DNA of 64,000 nt from Thermocatellispora tengchongensis. Lineage in GTDB: Bacteria; Actinomycetota; Actinomycetes; Streptosporangiales; Streptosporangiaceae. Made by a program: the position numbers and the translations under genes. The notes under the pieces are model-generated. The model made no database searches. It saw only the letters and a program-made list of their open reading frames with translations, and was not told the DNA's origin. Below are positions 8,210 through 17,820 of this stretch, in pieces. The stretch is from NCBI RefSeq assembly GCF_014202315.1, contig NZ_JACHGN010000030.1:61513-125512 (forward strand), written 5' to 3'. How positions within the stretch are numbered: position 1 is the stretch's first letter; every line of letters begins with the position of its first letter.

Positions 8210-8330
8210 GGCTCGCCCGGATGCGCTGAGGCTCGCCCGGATGCGCTGAGGCTCGCCCGGATGCGCTGAGGCTCGCCCGGATGCGCTGAGGCTCGCCCGG
8301 ATGCACTGAGGCTCGCCTGGATGCACTGAG
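8191..8330 (+). repeat. 20-bp tandem array, 7 copies, seeded by the 3' end of the preceding gene
   Basis: The unit GCTCGCCCGGATGCGCTGAG is repeated head to tail seven times. Copies 1-5 are identical, copy 6 has one change (ATGCACTGAG) and copy 7 has two. Copy 1 is the last codons and stop of the upstream CDS. Each copy carries a TGA, and the 20-bp period moves it through all three frames. It lies between two converging genes. Confidence 0.95.
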
Positions 8331-8353
8331 GCGCCCATGCTGACTACAGCCGA

Positions 8354-8728
8354 TCACATGCGGGGGACGAAGGGCTCGCCGCGCAGGGCGCGCTCGACCA
8401 GGTCGATCGAGGCGGCGAGGCGGACCAGGCGCGGCCCCTCCTGCCGGTACGCCTCCAGCACCGCCTCGATCGCGTGTGGCGGCAGGTGGTCCTTCAGGTC
8501 CACGGCCGCGCCGCGGTAACCGGCCCGAGCCGCCTCGATGGCCGAGCGGACGTGGTAGCCGGCCATGCGGGCGAGGGCCAGCGGGTGGCGGCGGAGCACG
8601 CCGTAGGCGCGGTAGTCGGGCGGCACCGCGTCGAGCAGCCAGGCCACGGCCGAGGACTCCCAGTCGGGGTCGCCGGGCGGGCGGACCTCGGCGGGCCAGC
8701 CGGGTGGCACGTACACGCCTCCATGCAC
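8354..8728 (-). CDS. Conserved actinobacterial protein of unknown function
   Basis: A 124-residue, probably all-helical cytosolic protein starting from GTG 8728 (HGGVYVPPGWPAEVRPPG). Its pattern, a Trp/Pro-rich N-terminus then DWESSAVAWLLDAVPPDYR, LRRHPLALARMA and a C-terminal LVERALRGEPF, is one I recognise as recurring in actinomycete genomes without an assigned role. No cofactor or catalytic motif is visible. It converges with the SCO7613-type gene and is divergent from lhgO. A few bases upstream an ATG lies in a different frame, so GTG is the only sensible start. Confidence 0.7.
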   Translation of the reverse strand: MHGGVYVPPGWPAEVRPPGDPDWESSAVAWLLDAVPPDYRAYGVLRRHPLALARMAGYHVRSAIEAARAGYRGAAVDLKDHLPPHAIEAVLEAYRQEGPRLVRLAASIDLVERALRGEPFVPRM

Positions 8729-8843
8729 CCCTCCATGCTACCGAACTGCTGTTCGAGCGGCCGGGCGGTGCCTACCGGCCGGTTTCGCAGATGCGCGCAA
8801 TCGGGTCATACGCATCTATTACGCTCTGACCAGGGACGCCGTG

Positions 8844-8903
8844 CCCCGGCGGCGTCACCCGATCATGGAGGTGCTCGGCATGCCCGCGAAGGAGGCGACG
8901 TGA
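8844..8903 (+). CDS. Possible 19-residue leader peptide coupled to lhgO
   Basis: GTG 8844 (or ATG 8865, 12 residues) opens a short frame ending in the TGA at 8901-8903, which overlaps the GTG start of lhgO as GTGA. Third positions from 8826 to the stop are almost all G or C, as in real genes here. It includes the lhgO ribosome site. It may be a coupled leader or the eroded tail of a longer gene; evidence is composition only. Confidence 0.25.
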   Translation, partial: PRRRHPIMEVLGMPAKEAT

Positions 8904-10090
8904 CCGAGCGGATCGGGGTGATCGGAGCGGGCATCGTCGGGCTCGCGGTGGCCCGCGAGCTGGCCCGCACCCGCGGCGCGACGGTCACCGTCCTGGACAA
9001 GGAGGACCACGTGGCCGCGCACCAGACCGGCCACAACAGCGGGGTCGTGCACGCCGGCATCTACTACGCCCCCGGCTCGCTCAAAGCCGCCCTGTGCCGG
9101 GAGGGCGTGGCCATGCTGCGCGCCTACTGCGCCGAGCACAAGCTGCCGTACGAGGAGGTCGGCAAGCTGGTCATCGCCGCCACCGCCGCCGAGCGCCCCG
9201 CCCTGCGCGGGATCGCCGAGCGCGCCCGCGGCAACGGCGTGCCCGGCATCGCCGAGCTGGACGCGCTCGCGCTGCGCGACGTGGAGCCGCACGCCGTGGG
9301 TGTGGCCGCGGTGCACTCGCCGCACACCGCCATCGCCGACTTCCCCGCCGTCGCCCGGCGGCTGGCGGCCGACGTCGAGGAGCTGGGCGGCGGCATCCGC
9401 CTGTCGCACCCCGTCACCGCGCTGCGCGAGACCGCCGCCGGGGTCGAGGTGCTGGCGGGCGGGCGCAGATTCGTCTTCGACCGGCTGATCGCGTGCGCCG
9501 GGCTCGGCACCGACGCGGTCGCCAGGATGGCCGGGCGCGACGGCGAGGTGCGCATCGTGCCGTTCCGCGGCGAGTACCTGTCGCTGGTCGGCGGGGCCAA
9601 GGACCTCGTGCGCGGCCTGATCTACCCGGTGCCCGACCCGCGCTACCCCTTCCTCGGCGTGCACCTGACCCGGCGGATCGACGGCGAGGTGCTGGTCGGG
9701 CCGAACGCGGTGATGGCGCTGGCGTTCGAGGGCTACTCCTGGGGCCGGGTCAAGCCGGGCGACCTGCGCCGCATCCTGACCTACCCGGGCACGCTGCGGC
9801 TGGCGGCCCGCCACTGGCGCACCGGCCTGCGCGAGGTCTACGGCTCGCTGGTCAAGCGGTCCTTCCTGGCCGCCGCCCGCCGGTACGTGCCCGAGCTGAG
9901 CGCCGCCGACCTGGCCCGCGCCGGCGGCGGCGTACGCGCCCAGGCGGTGCGCCGCGACGGCACCCTCCTGGACGACTTCGCCATCGACACCCATGGCCGC
10001 ATCGTGCTGGTCCGCAACGCCCCCTCGCCCGCCGCCACCTCCAGCCTGGCCATCGCGCGCCACATCGGCCGAGTGGTCTCGCGCGCTTAA
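8900..10090 (+). CDS. lhgO: L-2-hydroxyglutarate oxidase (FAD-dependent)
   Basis: A 396-residue flavoprotein of the DAO fold. It has the N-terminal dinucleotide motif GAGIVGLAVARELA, the LhgO hallmark QTGHNSGVVHAGIYYAPGS, and the late segments PDPRYPFLGVHLTRRIDG and GPNAVMALAFEGY, all in the expected order. The enzyme oxidises L-2-hydroxyglutarate, a side product of central metabolism, to 2-oxoglutarate and passes electrons onward at the membrane. GTG 8900 follows a good AAGGAGG (8889-8895). A two-component pair follows 26 bases later on the same strand and may share the transcript, but no functional link is evident. Confidence 0.9.
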   Translation: MTERIGVIGAGIVGLAVARELARTRGATVTVLDKEDHVAAHQTGHNSGVVHAGIYYAPGSLKAALCREGVAMLRAYCAEHKLPYEEVGKLVIAATAAERPALRGIAERARGNGVPGIAELDALALRDVEPHAVGVAAVHSPHTAIADFPAVARRLAADVEELGGGIRLSHPVTALRETAAGVEVLAGGRRFVFDRLIACAGLGTDAVARMAGRDGEVRIVPFRGEYLSLVGGAKDLVRGLIYPVPDPRYPFLGVHLTRRIDGEVLVGPNAVMALAFEGYSWGRVKPGDLRRILTYPGTLRLAARHWRTGLREVYGSLVKRSFLAAARRYVPELSAADLARAGGGVRAQAVRRDGTLLDDFAIDTHGRIVLVRNAPSPAATSSLAIARHIGRVVSRA

Positions 10091-10116
10091 CGGGATTCTT
10101 AGGGAGCACCGCCAGG

Positions 10117-10830
10117 ATGGACCCCGTGACCGATTCCCCCGAGGCACGACTGCTGATCGTCGAGGACGAGCCCAACATCCTCGAACTCCTCGCCGCGAGC
10201 CTGCGCTTCAACGGGTTCGAGGTGGCCACGGCCAAGAGCGGGCTCGACGCGGTGGCCGCGGTGCAGCGGCACCGCCCCGACCTGATCGTGCTCGACGTGA
10301 TGCTGCCCGACATGGACGGCTTCGACGTCGTACGCCGGCTGCGCGGCGGCGGCACCCACACGCCGGTGGTGTTCCTCACCGCCAGGGACGCCACCGAGGA
10401 CAAGATCCGCGGCCTGACCCTGGGCGGCGACGACTACGTGACCAAGCCGTTCAGCCTGGAGGAGGTGGTGGCGCGCATCCGCGCGGTGCTGCGCCGCACC
10501 AGCGGCGACCCCTCGCTGCCGCCGCCCCGGCTGACCTTCGCCGACATCGAGCTGGACGAGGAGAGCCACGAGGTGTGGCGCGGCGGCCGGCCGGTCTCGT
10601 TGTCGCCCACCGAGTTCAAGCTGCTGCACTACTTCATGACCAACGCGGGCCGGGTGCTGTCCAAGGCGCAGATCCTGGACCACGTGTGGAACTACGACTT
10701 CCGCGGCGACGCCGCGATCGTGGAGTCGTACGTGTCGGTGCTGCGCCGCAAGGTGGACAACTGCGACCCCCGCCTGATCCACACGCTGCGTGGGGTGGGG
10801 TACGTGCTGCGCGTGCCCCCGACCGCCTGA
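10117..10830 (+). CDS. OmpR/PhoB-family response regulator (first of two paralogues)
   Basis: 237 residues. The receiver domain has the acidic pocket VEDE (residues 15-18), phospho-acceptor Asp60 in IVLDVMLPD, and Lys in YVTKPF. The C-terminal winged helix has the PhoB-type LSPTEFKLLHYF and the ending LIHTLRGVGYVLR. It is of the MprA/TcrA/CseB type common in actinomycetes. Its stop TGA overlaps the ATG of the kinase gene by one base, so the pair is coupled. It is closely similar to the regulator at 17821, and both flank the MacAB-like exporter. ATG 10117 follows AGGGAG at 10101. Confidence 0.92.
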   Translation: MDPVTDSPEARLLIVEDEPNILELLAASLRFNGFEVATAKSGLDAVAAVQRHRPDLIVLDVMLPDMDGFDVVRRLRGGGTHTPVVFLTARDATEDKIRGLTLGGDDYVTKPFSLEEVVARIRAVLRRTSGDPSLPPPRLTFADIELDEESHEVWRGGRPVSLSPTEFKLLHYFMTNAGRVLSKAQILDHVWNYDFRGDAAIVESYVSVLRRKVDNCDPRLIHTLRGVGYVLRVPPTA

Positions 10831-12245
10831 TGCGGCGCGCGCCCCTCCGCGTCAAGCTGATCGCGGTCACGCTGGCGCTGCTCGCCTTCGGCCTGGTGCT
10901 GACCGGCGTGAGCAGCGTGTCGGTGCTGCACGGCTACCTGATCGACCGGGTGGACGCGCAGCTCACCATGATCGGCGGCGACGTGGTGCGGCGCAGCAGG
11001 CGCGGCCCCAACTCCCTGGCCAACATCCGCCTGCCCCCCAACGCGATCGTGCAGCTCCGAGGGCCGGGCGACCAGGTCCTGCTCACGCTGAGCGGCATGG
11101 ACGCCGAAGGCCGGCCCCCGCCCCGGGTGCCCACGCGGGCCCCGGTAGAGCCGTTCACCACGGACGCCGTCACCGGCGACGGCCAGTGGCGGGTCCGGGT
11201 GACCGCGCTCGGCGAGTCGGGCGGTTTCGTGGTGGCGACGGACCTGGCCGAGGTGCGTCAGATCACCTCGCACCTGATCCTGATCGAGGCGCTGGGCGGC
11301 GGCGGGATCATGCTGATCCTGGCCGCCGTGGGCGTCGTCATCGTCCGCCGCAGCCTGCGGCCCCTCGCCGAGATCGAGCGCACCGCCGAGGCCATCGCGG
11401 CCGGGCAGCTCGGCCGCCGCGTGCCCGACCTCGACCCGGGCACCGAGGTGGGGCGGCTGGCCCGTTCGCTCAACGGCATGCTGGCCCAGATCGAGGCCGC
11501 CTTCCGCGCCCGGTCGGAGTCGGAGGCCAACGCCCGCAGGTCGGAGGAGAGCGCCCGCCGCTCCGAGGAGCGGATGCGCCGCTTCGTCGCCGACGCCTCC
11601 CACGAGCTGCGCACCCCGCTCACCTCCATCCGCGGCTTCGCCGAGTTCTACCGGCAGAACCCCGAGGGCGACCCGGTGGCGCTGCTGCGCCGCGTCGAGG
11701 ACGAGGCCGCCCGGATGGGCCTGCTCGTGGACGACCTGCTGCTGCTCGCCCGGCTGGACCGGCAGCGCCCCCTCGCCGCCGACCCCGTGGACCTGCTCGC
11801 CCTGGCCGCCGACGCGGTGCAGAGCGCCCGCATGCTGGCCCCCGACCGCGAGATCACCCTCGGCGTGGACGGCGCGGCCCTGATCGTCCCCGGTGACGAG
11901 GTGCGGCTCCGCCAGGTGATCGGCAATCTGATGACCAACGCCCTCACCCACACCCCCGACGGCACCCCGATCGCGGTCCGGGTGGGCGCGGCAGGCGAGC
12001 GCGCGTACCTGGAGGTGGCCGACGAGGGCCCCGGCCTCGCCCCCGAGCAGGCCGAGCGGGTCTTCGAGCGCTTCTACCGCGCCGACAGCGCCCGCAGCCG
12101 CGAGGGCAAGGCGGAGGGCGGCACCGGCCTGGGCCTGGCCATCGTCGCCGCCCTGGTCGAAGCCCACGGCGGCACGGTCGCGCTCACCTCCGCCCCGGGC
12201 GAGGGCGCCTGCTTCCGGGTCGAACTCCCCCTCGACACCGGCTGA
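10830..12245 (+). CDS. Sensor histidine kinase (HAMP, HisKA, HATPase), partner of the regulator at 10117
   Basis: 471 residues. Helix 1 spans about 10-32 and helix 2 about 150-172, with an extracytoplasmic sensor of about 115 residues between them. HAMP follows (RRSLRPLAEIERTAEAIAAG), then a short coiled coil, HisKA with phospho-acceptor His258 in DASHELRTPLTS, N-box NLMTNALTHTP, G1 ADEGPGL, the F-box and G2 GGTGLGLAIV. All kinase motifs are intact. The ATG overlaps the regulator stop (TGATG). Its linker contains repeated RRSEE/SEE units. The ligand is unknown; the neighbouring exporter suggests envelope stress or drug sensing. Confidence 0.92.
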   Translation: MRRAPLRVKLIAVTLALLAFGLVLTGVSSVSVLHGYLIDRVDAQLTMIGGDVVRRSRRGPNSLANIRLPPNAIVQLRGPGDQVLLTLSGMDAEGRPPPRVPTRAPVEPFTTDAVTGDGQWRVRVTALGESGGFVVATDLAEVRQITSHLILIEALGGGGIMLILAAVGVVIVRRSLRPLAEIERTAEAIAAGQLGRRVPDLDPGTEVGRLARSLNGMLAQIEAAFRARSESEANARRSEESARRSEERMRRFVADASHELRTPLTSIRGFAEFYRQNPEGDPVALLRRVEDEAARMGLLVDDLLLLARLDRQRPLAADPVDLLALAADAVQSARMLAPDREITLGVDGAALIVPGDEVRLRQVIGNLMTNALTHTPDGTPIAVRVGAAGERAYLEVADEGPGLAPEQAERVFERFYRADSARSREGKAEGGTGLGLAIVAALVEAHGGTVALTSAPGEGACFRVELPLDTG

Positions 12246-12272
12246 TCGACACCGGTCGAACCATCGAGATCG

Positions 12273-13859
12273 TCACATCCCCGGCCAGGACGGGTCGGGG
12301 AACGCGGTGGCGCCGGCGGAGGGGAGCACGACCTGGTCGCGCTCGCTCAGGCCGCTGACCACCTCGACGTACAGGTCGCCGCGGACACCGAGCTCGACCG
12401 GGCGCTCCACGGTGCCGGAGGGGGTGCGCACGGTCACCGTGGTCGCGCCGCCGGGGCCGGTGTGGACGGCGCGCGCCGGGATCGAGATGGCGTTCCCGGC
12501 CTCCTCGGTGGTGACCTCCACGATGGCGGTCTGGCCGACCAGGACGTCGGCCGGCGGCCTGTCGAAGGCGATCATCACGCCGTAGCGGACCAGGTCGCCG
12601 TCCACGCTCGCGGCCGGGTCGATGGCGGCGACCTCGCCGGTGTACTCCTCGCCGGGGCGGGTGGCCAGGCTCACCCTGGCCTTCTGGCCGATCTTCAGCT
12701 TGCCCACGTCCGTCTGCGAGAACATCGCCTCGACCTGCGGCTCGTCCAGGTCGCCGAGCGTGATGAAGGTACCCGTGCCCGGGTCGGCGCCCACCCCGGC
12801 CGCGACCGACAGGATCGTGCCCTTCACCGGGGCCTTGATCGACACGCCCGCCAGCGCCTCCTCGGCGTCCTCCAGGTCGTTCCTGGCCTCGGCGAGGTCC
12901 GCCTCGGCCTGTGCGACGGTCGTGACGCGCTGGGCGCCGCCGGTCCGCGTGCCCTGGACCGGGGCGGTCTGCTGCCCCTGCTGTCCCTGCGTGTCCTGCT
13001 CGCCGGTGGACGCGCAGGTGGGGGCCGCGGTCGGGGACTTGGCGGTGGGGGTGGCCGTGGGGGTGGGTGTCGGGGCGGGCGGCGTGGTCTCGGGCCGGGT
13101 CTCCTCGGGCCGGGGCGAGAGCGCGTACGTCGGCTCGGGGAGCGGGCCGGGCCGGCGGGCCGTCGGCGCGGGCTCGGGCCGCTCCTGGCCGGCCGTACGG
13201 GTGGGGGTGGCCTCGGCGGGCGGCGGGGAGTGGTAACCGGCCGGGGCGACGGCCGCGGCGGCCTTCGGCCTGCCCGAGCCGCCCGAGCCGCCCGCCGAGG
13301 GACGGGCCGTGGGCTGCGCGCTCTGGGCCGGCGCGCAGGTCGTGCCCATGGAAGGGCCGGTGGAAGGGCCGGTGGAAGGGCCGGTGGTGGCGCGGGTGCC
13401 GGTGCCCGTGCGCTGGTCGCCCTGCGTCTGCTGGTCGCCTTGCGTCTGCTGGTCGCCCTGCGCCTCGGCCTCCTCGGACTGCTCGGCCTCCTCGGCCTGG
13501 TCCACCGCCTCCTCGGCGGCGGCGACTGCGGCCTTGGCGGCGGCGTACTGTTCGCGGGCCACGGTGTCGTCGATGGTGGCCAGCAGGTCGCCCGCCTCGA
13601 CCTTGTCGCCAGGCTTGACGTACACCTTCTCCACCGCGCCGGCCGCGCCGAAGGACAGCTCGCGCGTGTCGGCGGTCACGGTGGAGCCCGCCGCGGAGAC
13701 CGCCGAGACGACCGTGCCGCGCGTGGCGGCGACGAGCCGGGGGGCGGCCGTGGCCGGTTCGCCGGAGTCCGCGAACGACAGCACGCCCGCGCACGCCACG
13801 GCGGCGACGGCGAGGCCCACCCCTGCCGCGCGCAGGGCGATCGATCTCATGGCGGTCAT
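12273..13859 (-). CDS. MacA/HlyD-type periplasmic adaptor with long low-complexity insert
   Basis: 528 residues, longer than the sister adaptor at 13996. It has an N-terminal signal/anchor (VGLAVAAVACAGVLSFA), a lipoyl half (VEKVYVKPGDKVEAGDLLATIDD), hairpin, a second lipoyl half (VSIKAPVKGTILSVAAG) and beta-barrel/membrane-proximal domains to the C-terminus. Between hairpin arms, about residues 125-305, is a Pro/Thr/Gln/Ser-rich insert with perfect in-frame repeats (GDQQTQ about three times, TGPS three times), absent from the sister gene. It is transcribed divergently from the exporter operon. ATG 13859 or 13850 is possible. It probably links an ABC exporter to the outer envelope, but no ATPase or permease of its own is adjacent on this strand. 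Confidence 0.85.
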   Translation of the reverse strand: MTAMRSIALRAAGVGLAVAAVACAGVLSFADSGEPATAAPRLVAATRGTVVSAVSAAGSTVTADTRELSFGAAGAVEKVYVKPGDKVEAGDLLATIDDTVAREQYAAAKAAVAAAEEAVDQAEEAEQSEEAEAQGDQQTQGDQQTQGDQRTGTGTRATTGPSTGPSTGPSMGTTCAPAQSAQPTARPSAGGSGGSGRPKAAAAVAPAGYHSPPPAEATPTRTAGQERPEPAPTARRPGPLPEPTYALSPRPEETRPETTPPAPTPTPTATPTAKSPTAAPTCASTGEQDTQGQQGQQTAPVQGTRTGGAQRVTTVAQAEADLAEARNDLEDAEEALAGVSIKAPVKGTILSVAAGVGADPGTGTFITLGDLDEPQVEAMFSQTDVGKLKIGQKARVSLATRPGEEYTGEVAAIDPAASVDGDLVRYGVMIAFDRPPADVLVGQTAIVEVTTEEAGNAISIPARAVHTGPGGATTVTVRTPSGTVERPVELGVRGDLYVEVVSGLSERDQVVLPSAGATAFPDPSWPGM

Positions 13860-13885
13860 CTTCGACCGCGCAGTCCGGGCGCACG

Positions 13886-13961
13886 CTCAGCCCGAGCTGA
13901 GAGTTTGCTGTGTAGCCGGGCGATCCGATTCCTGGCAGGAAACGCTCAGGGAAGGCTGAGC
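13886..13961 (+). promoter_or_regulatory. Candidate OmpR-type operator in the divergent adaptor promoter
   Basis: Two related inverted elements occur: CTCAGC/GCTGAG at 13886-13901 and GCTCAG/CTGAGC at 13944-13961. Each also reads as half-sites about 11 bp apart, the period bound by OmpR-family dimers. The segment GCTGAGCTGGGGCC at 13955-13968 recurs as GCTGAGCTGGGCC upstream of the lipoprotein gene. The two local response regulators are the obvious candidates to bind. Confidence 0.4.
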
Positions 13962-13995
13962 TGGGGCCAAGCGGCGGGCTCCATCGTGGTCGCTT

Positions 13996-15128
13996 GTGAA
14001 GCTGTCGTTGCGGCGCAGAGCGCTGATCGTGAACGGCGCCCTCGCGGTGCTGCTTGCAGGCGGCGTGGGAGCCGCTTATGCCTCTCTCACCGGGGAGACC
14101 GGAGCAGGCGCCGCCCTCCCGGCCACCGTCGCGGTCACGCGCGGCACGGTCATGGCGTCGGTGTCCGCCTCCGGTTCGGTGGAGAGCGCGCGGACCCGGT
14201 CGCTGGACTTCACCGGCGGCGGCACCGTGGAGTCGATCAACGTCAAGGCCGGCGACCGGGTGAAGAAGGGCCAGGTGCTGGCCAGGCTGGACGACACCGA
14301 GGCCGCCGAGAACCTGGACGCGGCCAGGGCGAGCCTGGAGGCCGCAGAGGACGGCGACACCGGCACCGCCTCCGGCTACTCGCAGTACGTCAACGCGCTC
14401 AACGCCTACAAGCAGGCCAAGCGCGCCTACGAGGGCACCGTGCTGAAGGCGCCCTTCTCCGGCACGATCATCTCGGTGAACGGCACGGCCGGGGGCTCGG
14501 TCGGGGGCTCGTCCGGGGGTACCGGCGGCGGCTCGACCGGCTCGACCGCTTCGACCGGCTCGACCACGGGGGCCACCGGGAGTGGCGGGTTCATCGAGCT
14601 GGCCGACACCGGCAAACTGCGCATCGTGGGCACCTTCACCGAGGCCGACGTGACCAGGCTGAAGGTCGGCCAGGCGGCGACGGTCTCCTTCGACGCGCTC
14701 CCGGGCGTCTCCGCGGGCGGCAAGGTGACCCAGATCGACCCGGTGGCGCAGACCAGCGACAACGTCGTGCGGTACCCGGTGACGATCTCGCTGTCGGACG
14801 TGCCCGCGCAGGTGCGGCTGGGCCAGACGGCCAGTGTGCAGGTGGTGGTGGACCGGGCCGAGGACGTGCTGACCGTGCCCAGCACCGCGGTGCGCACGGC
14901 GGGCGGCCAGAGCACCGTGATCCTGGTGCGGGGCGGCACGCAGACCACGGCCCGGGTCGAGGTCGGGGTGAAGGGCGACCAGGCCACCGAGATCAGGTCC
15001 GGGCTGAACGAGGGCGACCTGGTGGTGCGCCAGGCGAACGCGACCGCCACGACCGGCCAGCAGGGGTTCCCCGGGCTCGGGGGCGGGCTCGGCGGCGGCG
15101 TCCGGATCGGCGGGGGAGGCGGTAACCG

Positions 15129-15132
<4 letters not shown>
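13996..15132 (+). CDS. MacA-like periplasmic adaptor subunit of ABC exporter
   Basis: 378 residues from GTG 13996. N-terminal membrane anchor (LIVNGALAVLLAGGVGAAYA), lipoyl half VESINVKAGDRVKKGQVLARLDD, a short hairpin, second lipoyl half VLKAPFSGTIISVNG, a Gly/Ser/Thr-rich loop (about residues 160-195), then beta-barrel and membrane-proximal domains ending in a Gly-rich tail. It is the first gene of the exporter operon and its stop overlaps the ATPase start (ATGA at 15129). With the ATPase and FtsX-type permease it should form a MacAB-like tripartite exporter without an outer-membrane partner, as in other Gram-positives. Confidence 0.88.
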
Positions 15133-15856
<724 letters not shown>

Positions 15857-15860
<4 letters not shown>

Positions 15861-17146
15861 ACGCCCTGGAGGTCCTGCGCTTCGCGGCGCGCGGGCTGGC
15901 CGCGAACAAGATGCGCAGCGTGCTGACCACGCTGGGCATCCTCATCGGCGTGGCCGCGGTGATCCTGCTCACCGCGGTCGGCGAGGGCTCCTCGCGGGCC
16001 ATCACCGCCGACATCCAGGCGCTCGGCGCCAACACGCTTACCGTCTCGTCGTCCACCGCGGGCGGGGGAGGCGGGGGAGGCGGCGGGTTCCGCGCGCTCC
16101 TCGGCGGCGGGCCGCCCGGCGGGGGCGGCGGGCAGCAGAACAGCGGACCCCGCACCCAGGCCAGGCCGCTGACCCTGGACGACGCCAGGGCGCTGGCCGA
16201 CAAGGCCGACGCGCCGTCGGTGCGCAGCGTCTCGCCGGTGGTCACCGCCCAGCAGCAGGCCGCGGTGTACGAGGGCGCGAGCCACACGATTCAGCAGCTC
16301 GTCGGCACCTACCCGGCGTACTTCGAGGCGTCCAACAAGCCGGTAGCCAAGGGCGGCTACTTCACCGCCGACGACGTGCTCGCCGCCCGCAAGATCGTGG
16401 TGATCGGGCAGACCGTCGCGGAGAACCTGTTCGGGACCGTGGACCCGATCGACAAGCGGATCACGATCGGCGGCGTGCCGTTCACCGTGGTCGGGGTGCT
16501 GAAGGAGGCGGGCTCGTCCTCGGGGTTCCAGGACGCCGACGACGTGGCCATCGCCCCGCTGCCGGCCGTGCAGCAGAGCCTGACCGGCTTCGGCCCGCTC
16601 GGGCAGGTGATCGTCCAGGCGACCTCGGCCGCCACCGTGGACGCGGCGCAACGCGAGATCACCGCCGTGCTGAACCAGCGCCACGGCATCACCGGCGACC
16701 AGAGCGCCGACTACCGCATCCTGAACCAGGCGACGCTGCAGGAGACGGTCACCGCGGCCACGGGCACGTTCACCGTGCTGCTCGCCGCGGTCGCCGCGAT
16801 CAGCCTGCTGGTCGGCGGGATCGGCATCACCAACATCATGCTGGTCACGGTCACCGAGCGGACCCGGGAGATCGGCATCCGCAAGGCCATCGGCGCGCCC
16901 AAGGGGGCGATCCTGGGCCAGTTCCTCGCCGAGGCGACCATGCTCAGTCTCGTCGGCGGCCTGCTCGGCGTGGCCCTCGGCGTGCTCGGCAGCCAGTTCA
17001 CGATCGCCGGGGTGCGGCCGGTGGTCGTGCCCGCGTCGGTGGCGCTCGCGCTCGGCGTGTCGGTCGCCATCGGCCTGTTCTTCGGCGGCTACCCCGCCGG
17101 CCGTGCCGCCAGGCTGCGGCCGATCGAAGCGTTGCGGCACGAGTAG
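15857..17146 (+). CDS. MacB-like FtsX-family ABC permease
   Basis: 429 residues from GTG 15857. An N-terminal helix (MRSVLTTLGILIGVAAVILLTAVGEG) is followed by a large extracytoplasmic MacB-PCD domain (about 45-295) and three C-terminal helices of the FtsX type (LLAAVAAISLLVGGIGITNIM..., with the ERTREIGIRKAIGA coupling-helix motif). A Gly-rich run (about residues 70-95) lies in the outer domain. It pairs with the ATPase directly upstream. The likely role is export of a peptide, antibiotic or lipid across the membrane; substrate unknown. Confidence 0.92.
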
Positions 17147-17162
17147 GCGGCAGGAGTAAAAG

Positions 17163-17798
17163 GTGATGAGGCAGATGAGCAGGGACCGGCGCGAGCACGA
17201 GCGCGGCGAGGGCGGCGAGGGCGGCGGCACGATGACCGCCGAGGAGCTGCTCGACACCTCGCCCTTCCGCGGTGACCTGGAGGAGGATCTGGCGGCCGGG
17301 CCGGAGCGCCGTCCGCCGTCCGGCCTTACCCTGGGCCTGGCCGCGGCCGTGATCCTGGTGTTCGGGGTGCTGGTGGGCATCCAGGCGCACAAGACGTTCG
17401 GCTCCGGCGCCGGCCAGGCCGCGGCGGCGCTGCCGGGCGGCGGCCAGCGTCTCGCGGGCGGCTACGGCGGGGACCAGGGCCTGGGGTATGGCGGCCGGCG
17501 GCCCCCAGGCGGCTACGGCCAGGGGCAGGCGCAGCAGGGCGGCCCGGCGGCGGATCTCACCGCCGGCACGGTCAAGCTCGTGGACGGTGAGAAGATCTAC
17601 GTGCAGACCTCCGACGGCGCGACCGTGACCGTCACGACCTCCTCCGACACGAAGATCCAGGTGACCAAGGAGGGCAAGGTGTCCGATCTCAAACCGGGGA
17701 CCACGATCGTGGTGCAGGGCGAGAAGGGCGAGGACGGCAGCGTCGCCGCGACGTCCGTCAACCAGGGCGGCGGTCTCGGCGCCAGGGGCACGCGGTGA
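17163..17798 (+). CDS. Membrane-anchored small-domain protein (DUF5666-like) of the exporter operon
   Basis: 211 residues. Cytosolic charged head (ERGEGGEGGGTMTAEELLDTS...), one helix (LTLGLAAAVILVFGVLVGIQA, about residues 55-75), a Gly/Tyr/Gln-rich linker with YGG repeats, then a compact beta domain (about 125-205: TAGTVKLVDGEKIYVQTSDG, TKIQVTKEGKVSDLKPGTTI) like the OB-type DUF5666 domain. GTG 17163 and ATG 17166 are both preceded by AGGAG. It lies between the permease and the second response regulator and is probably exposed outside the membrane as an accessory of exporter or sensor. Function unknown. Confidence 0.75.
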   Translation: MMRQMSRDRREHERGEGGEGGGTMTAEELLDTSPFRGDLEEDLAAGPERRPPSGLTLGLAAAVILVFGVLVGIQAHKTFGSGAGQAAAALPGGGQRLAGGYGGDQGLGYGGRRPPGGYGQGQAQQGGPAADLTAGTVKLVDGEKIYVQTSDGATVTVTTSSDTKIQVTKEGKVSDLKPGTTIVVQGEKGEDGSVAATSVNQGGGLGARGTR

Positions 17799-17820
17799 GC
17801 GGCGTGCAGGGGCGGCGGCG

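Noticed and set aside
8191..8330. Possible CRISPR array
   Set aside because: Units are contiguous with no spacers, and no cas gene is present.
5972..8357. Two long antisense frames over the SCO7613-type gene, extended by the 20-bp array
   Set aside because: The array gives a periodic peptide such as HPGEPQRIRASLSASGRA, a by-product of the repeats. No ribosome site or domain.
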